64,000 bases of DNA from Hymenobacter baengnokdamensis (lineage in GTDB: Bacteria > Bacteroidota > Bacteroidia > Cytophagales > Hymenobacteraceae). Position 1 is the stretch's first letter. Each line of letters opens with the position of its first letter. A program made the translations under genes and the position numbers. The notes under the pieces are model-generated. The model ran no database searches and had not been told where the DNA came from. It saw only the letters and a program-made list of their open reading frames with translations. This document shows, piece by piece, positions 53,619 through 62,272 of the stretch. The stretch is taken from positions 1,178,001 through 1,242,000 of the forward strand of contig NZ_CP044285.1 of NCBI RefSeq assembly GCF_008728635.1, written 5' to 3'.

Positions 53619-54014
53619 ATGAAATCAATCTCCACTTTAGCGGGAAGCTTGTTGCTGGCCCCCCTTAGCCTGCTGGCCCAAACCACGCCACCGGGGGCCA
53701 CTGGCGCCACGGCGGCAGCTGCGCCGGCCCCCATTGCGCTGGCCCCGGTAACGCCGGCCCCCGACCCCAACGCGCTTAAAATCAAAGCGGAGCAAAACCC
53801 CATTTCCCACACGCTCACCGTGCGCTGCGACGCGCCCGGCCCCACACGATTCGAAATAAACGACAAGGAAGGGCACCCGGTACTCACCAAAACGGTGATG
53901 GTTGGCACTACGCCGGTCGTGCTGAATGTAGCGTCGCTGCCGGCCGGGCCCTATGTGGTGCGGTGCACGGCCGGCGAGAAGAAAGGTACCCGCCTGGTGC
54001 AGCTCGGCAACTAG
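53619..54014 (+). CDS. Small secreted protein with T9SS-like C-terminal beta domain
   Basis: 131 residues. The signal peptide runs to LSLLAQ (about residue 21). An Ala/Pro-rich linker (residues about 22-50) is followed by a beta sandwich of about 80 residues: NPISHTLTVRCDAPGPTRFEINDKEGHPVLTKTV ... LNVASLPAGPYVVRCTAGEKKGTRLVQL. The LPAGPYVVR motif and length resemble a type A sorting domain, but here it forms most of the protein. It may be a stand-alone domain of that fold. The ATG at 53619 is chosen because the signal peptide begins there. Confidence 0.75.
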   Translation: MKSISTLAGSLLLAPLSLLAQTTPPGATGATAAAAPAPIALAPVTPAPDPNALKIKAEQNPISHTLTVRCDAPGPTRFEINDKEGHPVLTKTVMVGTTPVVLNVASLPAGPYVVRCTAGEKKGTRLVQLGN

Positions 54015-54035
54015 CCAGCCGCCCGCCAAAGCTGA

Positions 54036-54083
54036 CAATACCCGGCCCCGATGCGAAATTATTCGCACCGGGGCCGGGTATTG
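54036..54083. terminator. Bidirectional hairpin terminator
   Basis: A 15-bp outer stem (54036-54050 with 54069-54083) and an inner TGCGAA/TTCGCA stem lie between convergent genes. Confidence 0.8.
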
Positions 54084-54107
54084 TATTTCTAATATATAGT
54101 AAATATT

Positions 54108-55904
54108 CTACGTTGTTGCTGCCTCCGTCTGGAGCTGGCGCTCGTAGAGGGCGCGGTAGAGGCCGGCGGCATCGGCCATGAGGGCAGCGTGGGTGCCGTG
54201 CTGCACTATCTGCCCGTCGTCGAGCACCAGTATCTCGTCGGCCAGCTTCACCGAGCTTACGCGGTGCGAGATGATGAGACTGGTGCGGTTCTTCATCACT
54301 CGCTGGAGGCTATCGAGAATGGCGTTCTCGGTCTTGGTATCGACGGCCGAGAGCGAGTCGTCCAGAATCAGGATTTTGGGCTCCTTCACCAGGGCGCGGG
54401 CCATGCTCACGCGCTGCTTCTGGCCGCCCGAGAGCGTAATGCCGCGCTCGCCTACTTTGGTATCGAAGCCCTCGGGAAAGCGAATGATGTTTTCGTACAC
54501 GTCGGCATCGCGGGCGGCCTGGGCCATGCGTACCTCGTCGGGCTGGTCGAGGCCGAAGTTAATATTGTGGCGAATGCTGTCCGAAAACAGAAACACGTCC
54601 TGCGGCACGTAGCCAATTTGCTCGCGCAGCGAAGTCAGCGCGTAGTCGCGCACGTCCACGCCATCGACCTGAATATCGCCGCTGGTCACGTCATACAGCC
54701 GGCAGAGCAGGGCCGCGATGGTGCTTTTGCCCGAGCCCGTGTTGCCAATCACGGCCAGCGTCTGGCCCGGCCGGATGCGGAAGCTCACGTCGCGCAGCGC
54801 CCGGATGCCGGTGTCGGGATAAGTAAACGTAACGTGGTCGAACACAATATCGCCGGCAATCTCGCGCACCACGTTCCGGCGCGAGATAATATCGGTCTTC
54901 TCATCCAGAAACTCGTTGATGCGGGCCTGCGAGGCCTCAGCGCGCTGCACCAGCGACGAGGTCCAGCCCAGCGCCGTGACGGGCCACGTCAGCAGATTCA
55001 CATAGATGATAAACTCGGCGATGCTGCCGGTGGTGATGGTGCCACGAATAACTTCCTGGCCGCCAATCCAGACCGTGACAATGGTGCTGATACCCACCAG
55101 AAACATAATGAGCGGGAAGAACAGCGAGTTGACGAAGTTCAGGCTCAAGGACTTGTCTTTGTACTCGTTGGTCGATACCTGAAACTGCTCGTACGAGTCT
55201 TGCTGGCGCACAAACGACTTGAGCACCCGGATACCCGAAAATGCTTCCTGGGTGAAGGTAGTCATGGCCGCCAGCGCTTTTTGAATGTCGTCCGACTTCT
55301 TCTCAATCAGGTTGTTAACGTAAAAGATGCTGACCGACAGAATGGGCAGCGGCAGCAGCGTGAGCACCGTTAGCTTCACGTTGACGAGCAGCATGAGCGG
55401 CACCACGAGCACAAACAGCAGCACGAGCTGCAAAAAGTACATGATGCCCGGCCCGAGGTACATGCGCACCCGGCCCACGTCTTCGGAAATGCGCGACATG
55501 AGGTCGCCGGTGCTGTGGCGGCGGTAAAAAGCCAGCGGCAGCGACTGGTAGTGCTGGAAAATCTGGTTTTTCTGGTCGTTTTCGATGCGGCGCGACATCA
55601 CAATGAGCGTCTGGCGCATAAAAAACAAAAAGATACCGCGCAGCAGGGCCAGCGCGATGATGACCATGCCGTAGAACAGCACGTTGCGCCCAAACAGCTG
55701 GTACACGCCCGCCTGCGCCTGCGTGCCGGCGTAAAGGTGGTAGAGGTCGATGCCCTCGTTTACCAAATCGAAGGAGTAGCGCACGAGCTGGGCTGGAAAA
55801 ATAGTCAGCAGCGTACTCAGAATTACAAAGAGCACCCCGCCGAGGAAATGCCATTTATAGCGAAAAATATGCGGATTGACGGCGGCTAGAGCGCGGGTGG
55901 GCAT
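54108..55904 (-). CDS. ABC exporter, MsbA/multidrug type (second half-transporter)
   Basis: 598 residues from the preferred ATG at 55904 (MPTRALAAVNPHIFRYKW); the frame is open to 55943. Six-helix membrane domain, then a nucleotide-binding domain with Walker A IGNTGSGKST, Q-loop GYVPQDVFLF, signature LSGGQKQRVSM, Walker B PKILILDDSLSA and H-loop IISHRVSSV. The Walker B Glu is replaced by Asp-Ser (LDDSLSA), a change also seen in one half of heterodimeric exporters. It could therefore pair with another half, perhaps the protein encoded at 47968-49764, but they are not adjacent. Confidence 0.9.
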   Translation of the reverse strand: MPTRALAAVNPHIFRYKWHFLGGVLFVILSTLLTIFPAQLVRYSFDLVNEGIDLYHLYAGTQAQAGVYQLFGRNVLFYGMVIIALALLRGIFLFFMRQTLIVMSRRIENDQKNQIFQHYQSLPLAFYRRHSTGDLMSRISEDVGRVRMYLGPGIMYFLQLVLLFVLVVPLMLLVNVKLTVLTLLPLPILSVSIFYVNNLIEKKSDDIQKALAAMTTFTQEAFSGIRVLKSFVRQQDSYEQFQVSTNEYKDKSLSLNFVNSLFFPLIMFLVGISTIVTVWIGGQEVIRGTITTGSIAEFIIYVNLLTWPVTALGWTSSLVQRAEASQARINEFLDEKTDIISRRNVVREIAGDIVFDHVTFTYPDTGIRALRDVSFRIRPGQTLAVIGNTGSGKSTIAALLCRLYDVTSGDIQVDGVDVRDYALTSLREQIGYVPQDVFLFSDSIRHNINFGLDQPDEVRMAQAARDADVYENIIRFPEGFDTKVGERGITLSGGQKQRVSMARALVKEPKILILDDSLSAVDTKTENAILDSLQRVMKNRTSLIISHRVSSVKLADEILVLDDGQIVQHGTHAALMADAAGLYRALYERQLQTEAATT

Positions 55905-55958
55905 GGGGAAGGGAGGGGCTAAGGCTGAAAAACCGGGCCTCAACCGAAAAAAAACGGG

Positions 55959-55966
55959 TACTTTTG
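55959..55966 (+). promoter_or_regulatory. -7 box TACTTTTG of the leucine dehydrogenase gene
   Basis: Exact TAnnTTTG match, 95 bases before the ATG at 56062, in the divergent gap with the ABC exporter gene. Confidence 0.5.
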
Positions 55967-56061
55967 TGGCCGCAACGGCGTTTGGGCCAGCTACAGCTGC
56001 CTAAACAAAGTTACGCCCCACTCTTCCCTCCCCATCCCACCCATTTTTCCTTTTTAACCCT

Positions 56062-57156
56062 ATGGTACTCGACGCGCCAACCCAGGTGCCCGCTCCTATT
56101 TTTGAGCAGGTAGCCGAATTTCAGCACGAGCAGGTGGTGTACTGCCACGACCACGAAACCGGCCTCAAGGCCATTATCGGCATCCACAACACCGTCCTGG
56201 GGCCCGCATTGGGGGGCACCCGCATGTGGCACTACGCCACCGAGGCCGAAGCCCTGCACGACGTGCTGCGCCTGAGCCGGGGCATGACCTACAAGGCTGC
56301 CATCTCGGGCCTGAACCTGGGTGGCGGCAAAGCCGTGATTATCGGCGATGCCAAGCAGCTGAAAAACGAGGCGCTGCTGCGCAAGTTTGGCCGCTTCGTA
56401 AATAACCTGAACGGCAAGTATATCACGGCCGAGGATGTGAACATGACCACCAAGGACATGGAGTATATCCGCATGGAAACCAAGCACGTAGCCGGCCTGC
56501 CCGAGAGCATGGGCGGCTCGGGCGACCCTTCGCCCGTTACGGCCTACGGCACCTACATGGGCATGAAGGCCGCCGCCAAGAAAGCCTTCGGCTCGGATAG
56601 CCTCGCCGGCAAGCGCATTGCGGTGCAGGGCGTAGGCCACGTGGGTACTTACCTGCTGGAGCACCTGCAGAAGGAGGGAGCAAATATAGTGCTTACTGAC
56701 TATTACGAGGAGCGTGCCTACGAGGCCGCCAGCCGCTTCGGGGCGCGGGCCGTGGGGCTCGACGAGATTTACGACCAGGACGTGGATATCTACTCGCCCT
56801 GCGCGCTCGGCGCTACCATCAACGACGACACCATCGGCCGCCTGAAGTGCCGCGTTATTGCCGGTTCGGCTAATAACCAGCTGGAAAAGGAAAACGAGCA
56901 CGGCCCCGAGCTGGTGCGCCGCGGCATCGTGTACGCCCCCGATTTTCTGATAAATGCCGGTGGCCTTATAAATGTGTATTCCGAAGTAAGCGGCAGCAGC
57001 CGCCAGGGCGCGCTGGCCCAGACCGAAAAAATCTACGACTACACCCTGCAAGTGCTCGACAAAGCCGAGCAGGAAAATAGCCACCCCCAGGCGGCCGCCA
57101 TCCGCCAGGCCCAGGAGCGCATCGAGCGCGTGGGCCGCGTAAAATCGACGTACTAA
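56062..57156 (+). CDS. Leucine dehydrogenase (Glu/Leu/Phe/Val dehydrogenase family)
   Basis: NAD-dependent oxidative deamination of branched-chain amino acids in the cytoplasm. 364 residues. The signature LGPALGGTRMW ... YKAAISGLNLGGGKAVIIGD contains the catalytic Lys. The Rossmann domain has IAVQGVGHVGTYLLEHL, and APDFLINAGGLINVYSE is typical of leucine dehydrogenase. Valine and phenylalanine dehydrogenases share these motifs, so substrate range is inferred. First of a co-directional group reaching coaE. Confidence 0.92.
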   Translation: MVLDAPTQVPAPIFEQVAEFQHEQVVYCHDHETGLKAIIGIHNTVLGPALGGTRMWHYATEAEALHDVLRLSRGMTYKAAISGLNLGGGKAVIIGDAKQLKNEALLRKFGRFVNNLNGKYITAEDVNMTTKDMEYIRMETKHVAGLPESMGGSGDPSPVTAYGTYMGMKAAAKKAFGSDSLAGKRIAVQGVGHVGTYLLEHLQKEGANIVLTDYYEERAYEAASRFGARAVGLDEIYDQDVDIYSPCALGATINDDTIGRLKCRVIAGSANNQLEKENEHGPELVRRGIVYAPDFLINAGGLINVYSEVSGSSRQGALAQTEKIYDYTLQVLDKAEQENSHPQAAAIRQAQERIERVGRVKSTY

Positions 57157-57270
57157 AAGGTTGGTTGTCAGTTGCTCGTTGTCAGTCGTTAGTCTCATAA
57201 AGAACTACTGACGACCAACAACAAGCAACTGACAACTGACAACTAACAACTGACAACTGACAACTAACCC
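57157..57270 (+). repeat. Spacer of inverted CAACTGACAAC words
   Basis: The left half contains GTTGTCAGTTGCTCGTTGTC, the right half CAACAACAAGCAACTGACAAC and then several further CAACTGACAAC units in tandem. The halves can fold on each other. The same words occur between atpF and atpH (34508-34590). Confidence 0.7.
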
Positions 57271-58473
57271 ATGCTAAACCGCCGTCTTCTCCGCATCAAA
57301 GTCATGCAGGCCCTTTATGCCTACCAGCAAGCGGTTGCCGCCGATTTGCTCTTGGCCCAGGACCGCATTGCGGCGGCTTTTGAGCCCGACCTGAGTGCCG
57401 CTGAAGCGCCCGACCGCCGCCTGCTCGAAGGCCAGCGCAAGCTGGGCGAAGCGCAGCTGCGCGAATGGCACCGCACCGGCGACGTGCCCGAGTCGGGCTC
57501 CGATGATAAGGAAGTAGCCGCCGCCGTGAAGGCCGCCATCGACTATTACCAGAAGCTGGTGCAGAAGGAAGGCGCGTTTTATGGCGGGCAGCTGCTGCAC
57601 GGGGCCGAGAGCATTCACGACCAATACCTGCACCTGCTGAATATGCCGCAGGCGCTGCTCCAGGTGATTACCGAAGACAACGAGCGCGAGGCCCGCCGCT
57701 TTACCGGCCCGCGCTTCGAGGCGGAGGGTACGGCCCGGCTGTTTGAGAACGCGGCCTTTGCCAAGCTGCGCGAAAACGAGCAGCTGGTGCAAGCTACCAT
57801 TAAGCGTAAGCTGCAATGGACCGATAGCGACGAGCTGGAAGCGCTGCGCGCGGCCTGGCAGCGGGAGATGAAGCCCGACGAGGCGGTGCAGGCGTACCTC
57901 GCCGGCAAGAATACCGGCCTGGTCGAAACCGACTACGAAGCCGATATGGAGCTGCTGCGGCATCTCTACAAAGACTTCGTATTCAAGGGCGAAGAGCTGC
58001 CCCGCTACCTCGAAAGCAACGACCTGAACTGGGAGGAAAACCGGCCCATCGTGCGTAACCTGGTGCTTAAAACCCTGAAAATGCTGCCCTACGGCGCCGA
58101 TGAGAAGCAGGAGCTGATGAACCTGAGCGCCAACTGGCAGGACGACCGCGACTTTGCCGAAACGCTCTATAACCAGACCCTGGCCGACGATGCCAAGTCG
58201 GAAAAGCTCATTGCCGAATCGACGCAGAACTGGGACGTGGAGCGGGTAGCTTTGCTCGACAAAATCATTCTGAAGATGGCCCTGTGCGAGATGCAGCTTT
58301 TTCGCGGCATTCCCGTGAAGGTGACCATCAACGAGTACATCGAGATTAGCAAGATTTATAGCACCCCAAAGAGCAAACAATTCGTAAACGGCATTCTGGA
58401 TAAGCTGGCCCAGGATTTAGCTGCCAGCGGCGAAATCCGCAAGTCGGGCCGGGGCCTGCTGGATAACCAGTAA
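57271..58473 (+). CDS. nusB: Transcription antitermination factor NusB, long form
   Basis: 400 residues, much longer than the 140 of E. coli NusB. The start LLRIKVMQALYAYQQAV matches the first NusB helix, and the C-terminal part (AESTQNWDVERVALLDKIILKMALCEMQLFRGIPVKVTINEYIEISKIYSTPKSKQFVNGILDKL) is the conserved core with its RNA/S10-binding surface. The helical insert in between is typical of Bacteroidota NusB. It works in rRNA transcription antitermination. The spacer before it consists of inverted words. Confidence 0.93.
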   Translation: MLNRRLLRIKVMQALYAYQQAVAADLLLAQDRIAAAFEPDLSAAEAPDRRLLEGQRKLGEAQLREWHRTGDVPESGSDDKEVAAAVKAAIDYYQKLVQKEGAFYGGQLLHGAESIHDQYLHLLNMPQALLQVITEDNEREARRFTGPRFEAEGTARLFENAAFAKLRENEQLVQATIKRKLQWTDSDELEALRAAWQREMKPDEAVQAYLAGKNTGLVETDYEADMELLRHLYKDFVFKGEELPRYLESNDLNWEENRPIVRNLVLKTLKMLPYGADEKQELMNLSANWQDDRDFAETLYNQTLADDAKSEKLIAESTQNWDVERVALLDKIILKMALCEMQLFRGIPVKVTINEYIEISKIYSTPKSKQFVNGILDKLAQDLAASGEIRKSGRGLLDNQ

Positions 58474-58592
58474 GCTCAATGGTTAATCAAGTAATGGTCA
58501 ATGGTTAATACCGTTCAGAGTTCGGGCGGCGTTGGCAACTGACCACGATAAGACTAACCATTAACCATTAATCAATTAACCACTCAAAAAAC
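58474..58592 (+). repeat. Spacer of inverted TTAACCATTAA words
   Basis: The left part has CAATGGTTAATCAAGTAATGG and GGTCAATGGTTAA; the right part has CTAACCATTAACCATTAATC and AATTAACCACTC. The design matches the spacer at 57157-57270 but with different words. Confidence 0.65.
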
Positions 58593-58901
58593 ATGGCTAG
58601 CAAAACCACCACCGGATTGTTGTGCTTCACGGGCGGCGCTCTGGCAGGAGCCGCCATCGGCCTCCTCTACGCGCCCGAAACCGGGCGCGAAACCCGCTCC
58701 TGGCTCAGCTACCAGCTGGAGAAGTACCGCTCGGTGCTGGCCGACCTCACCGAAAGCCTGGTAACGAGCCGCGACAATGCCCCGTCATCGGCCAAGAGCG
58801 AGGGCCAGCGCGTGATTCAGGATGCCAAAAGCAAAGCGGAACAGCTGCTCGGCGATGTAGACCAGCTCATCAATCAGATTAACTCGCGGCGCGCGCTCTG
58901 A
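58593..58901 (+). CDS. YtxH-domain protein
   Basis: 102 residues. A Gly/Ala-rich N-terminal segment (LLCFTGGALAGAAIGLLYAPETGRETRSWL) is the YtxH/general-stress GsgA-like signature: a membrane-inserting or amphipathic stretch ending in LYAPxxG. The rest is a charged helix (KSKAEQLLGDVDQLINQINS). Known members are linked to stress; the molecular role is unclear. It lies between nusB and an isocitrate dehydrogenase gene. Confidence 0.85.
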   Translation: MASKTTTGLLCFTGGALAGAAIGLLYAPETGRETRSWLSYQLEKYRSVLADLTESLVTSRDNAPSSAKSEGQRVIQDAKSKAEQLLGDVDQLINQINSRRAL

Positions 58902-58997
58902 GTTGTCGGCTTTTTAAGGCGGGTGTCGTTGTGAGCACAGCAACCTAAGGGCACCCGCCCGGAGCCGGTTCGCACTTATTACCTTTTTTTCTGCACT

Positions 58998-59999
58998 ATG
59001 CATCTTGTAACGTTAACCCCTGGCGACGGTATCGGGCCGGAGATAACCCGGGCCGTTCTCGACATTTTTGCCGCCGCCAAGGTGCCGGTTCGGTGGGAAG
59101 AGCACAACGCCGGCATTACTACGCTCGAAAGCGAGGGCGCGCTGCTGCCCCAGGCCCTGTTCGACTCGCTGGAGCGTACCCGCGTAGGCCTGAAAGGCCC
59201 CATCACAACGCCGGTGGGCAAAGGATTTCGTAGCGTAAATATCACGCTGCGCCAGAAGTACGACCTCTATCAGAACCTGCGCCCGGCCAAAACCACCGAA
59301 GGCATCAATACCCCTTTCAAAGGAATTGATTTGGTGCTGTTTCGGGAAAATACCGAAGGGCTCTATTCGGGCCTGGAAATGTGGGACGAGCGCCTGGGCA
59401 TTGCCGATTCGGTAAGCCGCAACACGGTGCTGGGCTGCCGCAAAATCTGCCGCGCGGCCTTTGCCTACGCGGCCAAGCACGGGCGCAAGCACGTAACGCT
59501 GGCCCACAAGGGCAATATCCTGAAAATGGCTGGCAAGCTGATGCTCGACGCCTGCAAAGAAGCTGCCGCCGAGTTTCCGGCGGTAACATTCTACGATGAC
59601 CGCATCATCGACAACATGTGCATGCAGCTGGTAAACAAGCCCCAGCAGTTCGACGTGATTGTAACCACCAACCTGTTTGGCGATATTCTCTCCGACCTCT
59701 GTGCCGGGCTGGTAGGCGGCCTGGGCGTGGTAGCCGGCGCCAACATCGGCGACGATATGGCCATTTTTGAGGCGGTGCACGGCTCCGCCCCCGACATTGC
59801 CGGCCAGGGCAAGGCCAACCCCACTGCCCTGCTGCGCTCGGCGCTGCTCATGCTGGAGCACCTCGGCGAAAAGGAGCACGCTGCTCGCATCGAGCACGCG
59901 CTCAATGAAACGCTCAAGCTAAAAGAGCAGTGCACCGGCGACCTGGGCGGCCGGGCTTCCACCCAGGAGTTTGCCCGCTTCGTTATTGAAAAACTGTAA
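58998..59999 (+). CDS. Isocitrate/isopropylmalate dehydrogenase family protein, likely NAD-dependent isocitrate dehydrogenase
   Basis: 333 residues. The start [23 protein letters not shown] and the substrate site LRPAKTTEG ... [13 protein letters not shown] are family marks. Lys and Asp residues of catalysis lie in [15 protein letters not shown] and [29 protein letters not shown]; the cofactor loop is [32 protein letters not shown] fits isocitrate rather than isopropylmalate dehydrogenase. The short form without a regulatory subunit is common in Bacteroidota. TCA cycle, cytoplasm. Confidence 0.9.
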   Translation: MHLVTLTPGDGIGPEITRAVLDIFAAAKVPVRWEEHNAGITTLESEGALLPQALFDSLERTRVGLKGPITTPVGKGFRSVNITLRQKYDLYQNLRPAKTTEGINTPFKGIDLVLFRENTEGLYSGLEMWDERLGIADSVSRNTVLGCRKICRAAFAYAAKHGRKHVTLAHKGNILKMAGKLMLDACKEAAAEFPAVTFYDDRIIDNMCMQLVNKPQQFDVIVTTNLFGDILSDLCAGLVGGLGVVAGANIGDDMAIFEAVHGSAPDIAGQGKANPTALLRSALLMLEHLGEKEHAARIEHALNETLKLKEQCTGDLGGRASTQEFARFVIEKL

Positions 60000-60078
60000 G
60001 TTTACGGGCAGGTAGAACCGGCACCGCGCTTTCGCCAGAACAGAAAGTCCGGTTGTGGCGCTACCTGCCCTTCCTTTT

Positions 60079-60585
60079 ATGCTACGCCACGCCGCTTACC
60101 CTTTTCTGCTTGCCGCCGCCTTGTTAGTGGGCTGCAATCGCGACAAAGCCTCCGAGGCTGGTACCCAGGGCATGAATGCTGCTGCCGAAGAGGCCGCCAC
60201 CGATGCCAAAGCCAACCCGACCATCGACAACCCCAACGTAGCCAGCGATGTGGAGGCTCCCAACCCTGATGCACCGGTGCTGACCTTTGCCGAAAAGCAG
60301 TTTGATTTTGGCGATATCCGGCCCGATAGCAAGGTGCAGCATACCTTTAAGTTCACCAACACCGGCAAAACGCCGCTGCTTATTGCCGATGCGACGGCCA
60401 GCTGCGGCTGCACCACCCCCAGCTGGACCAAGGAAGCCATTGCCCCCGGCGCTACCGGCGAGCTGCAGGTGCAGTTCGATAGCCACGGCAAGCAGGGCCT
60501 TATCAGCAAGCAGGTAAACGTGCGGGCCAATACGCAGCCCAACATGACTACCTTATATATAAAAGGTAACGTGCTGACGAACTAA
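60079..60585 (+). CDS. DUF1573 lipoprotein
   Basis: 168 residues. The signal peptide ends in a lipobox (LLVGC). A disordered Ala/Asn-rich stretch (about 20-70) is followed by a DUF1573/HYDIN-like Ig domain: EKQFDFGDIRPDSKVQHTFKFTNTGKTPLLIADATASCGCTTPSWTKEAIAPGATGELQVQFDS. The SCGCT motif is diagnostic. The function is unknown; in Bacteroidota it is often found near yajC, as here. The ATG at 60079 is preferred because the signal peptide begins there. Confidence 0.9.
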   Translation: MLRHAAYPFLLAAALLVGCNRDKASEAGTQGMNAAAEEAATDAKANPTIDNPNVASDVEAPNPDAPVLTFAEKQFDFGDIRPDSKVQHTFKFTNTGKTPLLIADATASCGCTTPSWTKEAIAPGATGELQVQFDSHGKQGLISKQVNVRANTQPNMTTLYIKGNVLTN

Positions 60586-60739
60586 TGAATTGAAATGTGA
60601 AAGATGTGAAAACGTAAAAAATGGGTTAGCAATAAGACAGGATGCAGATGTAAAAAACCTGTTCCCATTGAAAACACTTTTTCGCATCTCCCCTCTTTTC
60701 CACATTTCCACATTCAACACATTTCCCCATTTTTAGACT
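60586..60739 (+). repeat. Spacer of partly inverted AATGTGAAA/TTTCCACATT words
   Basis: The left end has GAAATGTGAAAGATGTGAAAA; the right end has TTTTCCACATTTCCACATTC and ACACATTTCC. Pairing is imperfect. The design resembles the spacers at 57157 and 58474. Confidence 0.5.
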
Positions 60740-61069
60740 ATGACTTTTCTTACTCTTTTGCTTCAGGCTCCCGCGAGCAGCGGCATTATGCAGCTTGTTT
60801 TTCCGGTTGCTATTGGCCTGGTGCTGTATTTTTTTATGATTCGGCCGCAGCAGCGCAAAACGGCCGATGCCAAAGCCTTCCGCGAGTCGCTGGTAAAAGG
60901 AACGCGCGTGGTCACCATTGGGGGCCTGCATGGCCTGCTGGTAGAAGTAGGCCCCGAAACCGTGCTGCTCGAAGTAGAGCGTGGCCAGCGCCTGCGCTTC
61001 GACCGTAGCGCCGTGGCGCGGGTAGCGGGCTCGTCGGCTGCGGAGAGTACCACGGCGGCCATCAGCTAG
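60740..61069 (+). CDS. yajC: Preprotein translocase subunit YajC
   Basis: 109 residues. One membrane helix (IMQLVFPVAIGLVLYFFMIRPQQRK) with the family motif FMIRPQQRK, then the soluble part with GTRVVTIGGLHGLLVEVGPETVLLEV. It works with SecDF in the Sec pathway. The following gene starts 1 base after its stop. Confidence 0.95.
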   Translation: MTFLTLLLQAPASSGIMQLVFPVAIGLVLYFFMIRPQQRKTADAKAFRESLVKGTRVVTIGGLHGLLVEVGPETVLLEVERGQRLRFDRSAVARVAGSSAAESTTAAIS

Positions 61070-61070
61070 C

Positions 61071-61532
61071 ATGAGGCCGGCGCTGCCCCCCGCACCTGGC
61101 GGCCGGGCCAGCCAGGTGCTGCGCCGCCTGCTGCGGCCGCTGGCTGGCAAAGAGCCCAGCTTTTACCGGGCGGTAATCGCCTGCTTTCTGATAGCCAGTA
61201 CCCTCTGGATGCTGCGGGCGCTCAGCAACAGCTACACAGCTCCCATCAACTATCCGGTGAGCTGGCACTATAATCCGCAGCGCTATCACCCGGCCCGGCC
61301 CCTGCCTGCCACCGTGCCCATCGAAGTGCGAGGCAATGGCTGGCGCCTGCTGAGCCGGGCAATGGGCCTGCATATGCAGCCGGCCGATGTGCGCCTGCGC
61401 TTGCCCGGCACGCCGCCCTTTCGCTCGCCGCTGCGCCCCCCGTTGCGCCGCGCCCTGGGCACCGTACGGCTGCTGACACTGCCCAACGACTCGGCTACTT
61501 ACTACCTGGTGCCGGGCGGCGACTCGTTGTGA
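61071..61532 (+). CDS. YbbR-like protein, short form
   Basis: 153 residues. A basic N terminus, one transmembrane helix (YRAVIACFLIASTLWMLRAL) and the first YbbR-like strand set (APINYPVSWHYNP ... LPATVPIEVRGNGWRLLSRAM). Bacteroidota YbbR-like proteins in this position, between yajC and coaE, usually have about 300 residues and several domains, so this is a short version with only part of the extracytoplasmic region. No frameshift that would extend it is seen in the 69 bases before coaE. It starts 1 base after yajC, so the two are probably coupled. Confidence 0.75.
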   Translation: MRPALPPAPGGRASQVLRRLLRPLAGKEPSFYRAVIACFLIASTLWMLRALSNSYTAPINYPVSWHYNPQRYHPARPLPATVPIEVRGNGWRLLSRAMGLHMQPADVRLRLPGTPPFRSPLRPPLRRALGTVRLLTLPNDSATYYLVPGGDSL

Positions 61533-61601
61533 GAGGTGAAAGCTGGCTGAAGCCTTCGCTAGCGCTTATATTTTCACGCTTAAGCTTTTAACTCAAACGC
61601 A

Positions 61602-62204
61602 TTGCTACGCATCGGCATCACTGGCGGAATAGGCTCGGGCAAGAGCGTGGTGGCGCGGCTGTTTGCCACGCTGGGCGTGCCGGTGTACGATTCTGACAGC
61701 CGGGCCAAGTGGGTAATGGCTACCGACCTGGTGCTGCGCGAGCAGCTGCAAGCCGCCTTTGGAGTCGAGGCCTATGATGGCGACGGGCAGCTAAACCGGC
61801 CTTATCTGGCCAAAGTAGCCTTCCACGATGCAGCCCAGCTGGCGCGGCTCAATGCGCTGGTGCACCCGCGGGTGGGAGCAGACTTTGCGGCCTGGACGGC
61901 CGCGCAGCAAGCCGCTGGCTATGCATACATTCTCAAAGAAGCTGCCCTGCTCTACGAGTCGGGCGCCTACCGCACCCTCGACGGAATTATTACGGTGTTT
62001 GCACCCGCCGACGTGCGGGCGGCCCGGGTGTTGCGCCGCGATGCCCACCGCACGGCCGCCGACGTACAGGCCATCATGGGCAAGCAGCTCAGCGAAGAGG
62101 AAAAGCTGGCTCGGGCCGATTACGTAGTCTATAACGACGACTCGCAGCTGGTGCTGCCCCAGGTGCTGGCCCTGGACGCCGGCTTTAGAATGGGCAATAA
62201 GTAA
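61602..62204 (+). CDS. coaE: Dephospho-CoA kinase
   Basis: Last step of coenzyme A synthesis. 200 residues. The P-loop is RIGITGGIGSGKSVVARLF; VYDSDSRAKWVM and the lid region HPRVGADF, then EAALLYESGAYRTLDGIITVFAP, are family motifs. The start is a TTG at 61602 (LLRIGITGG); no ATG is available before the P-loop. The last codons (GNK-stop) form part of a 29-bp inverted repeat. Confidence 0.94.
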   Translation: MLRIGITGGIGSGKSVVARLFATLGVPVYDSDSRAKWVMATDLVLREQLQAAFGVEAYDGDGQLNRPYLAKVAFHDAAQLARLNALVHPRVGADFAAWTAAQQAAGYAYILKEAALLYESGAYRTLDGIITVFAPADVRAARVLRRDAHRTAADVQAIMGKQLSEEEKLARADYVVYNDDSQLVLPQVLALDAGFRMGNK

Positions 62205-62269
62205 TGGGTAGTAGGTAATGTCGTTCTACATTCTTGACCAACATTACCTACTACCCATTACTTATTGCC
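62193..62269. repeat. Perfect 29-bp inverted repeat over the coaE stop codon
   Basis: Arms 62193-62221 and 62241-62269 (left arm begins GGCAATAAGTAATGGGTAG), 19-base loop. It includes the last three codons and stop of coaE and ends 3 bases before the stop of the convergent gene. The arms consist of repeated TAATGGGTAG/GTAGGTAATG words. There is no T-run. Confidence 0.85.
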
Positions 62270-62272
62270 AGG

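Noticed and set aside
56011..57198. 395-codon minus-strand frame opposite leucine dehydrogenase
   Set aside because: Shadow of a clear enzyme gene.
57157..57270. CRISPR-like array
   Set aside because: Units are about 11-20 bases with no unique spacers and no cas genes; it is a foldback spacer of short words.
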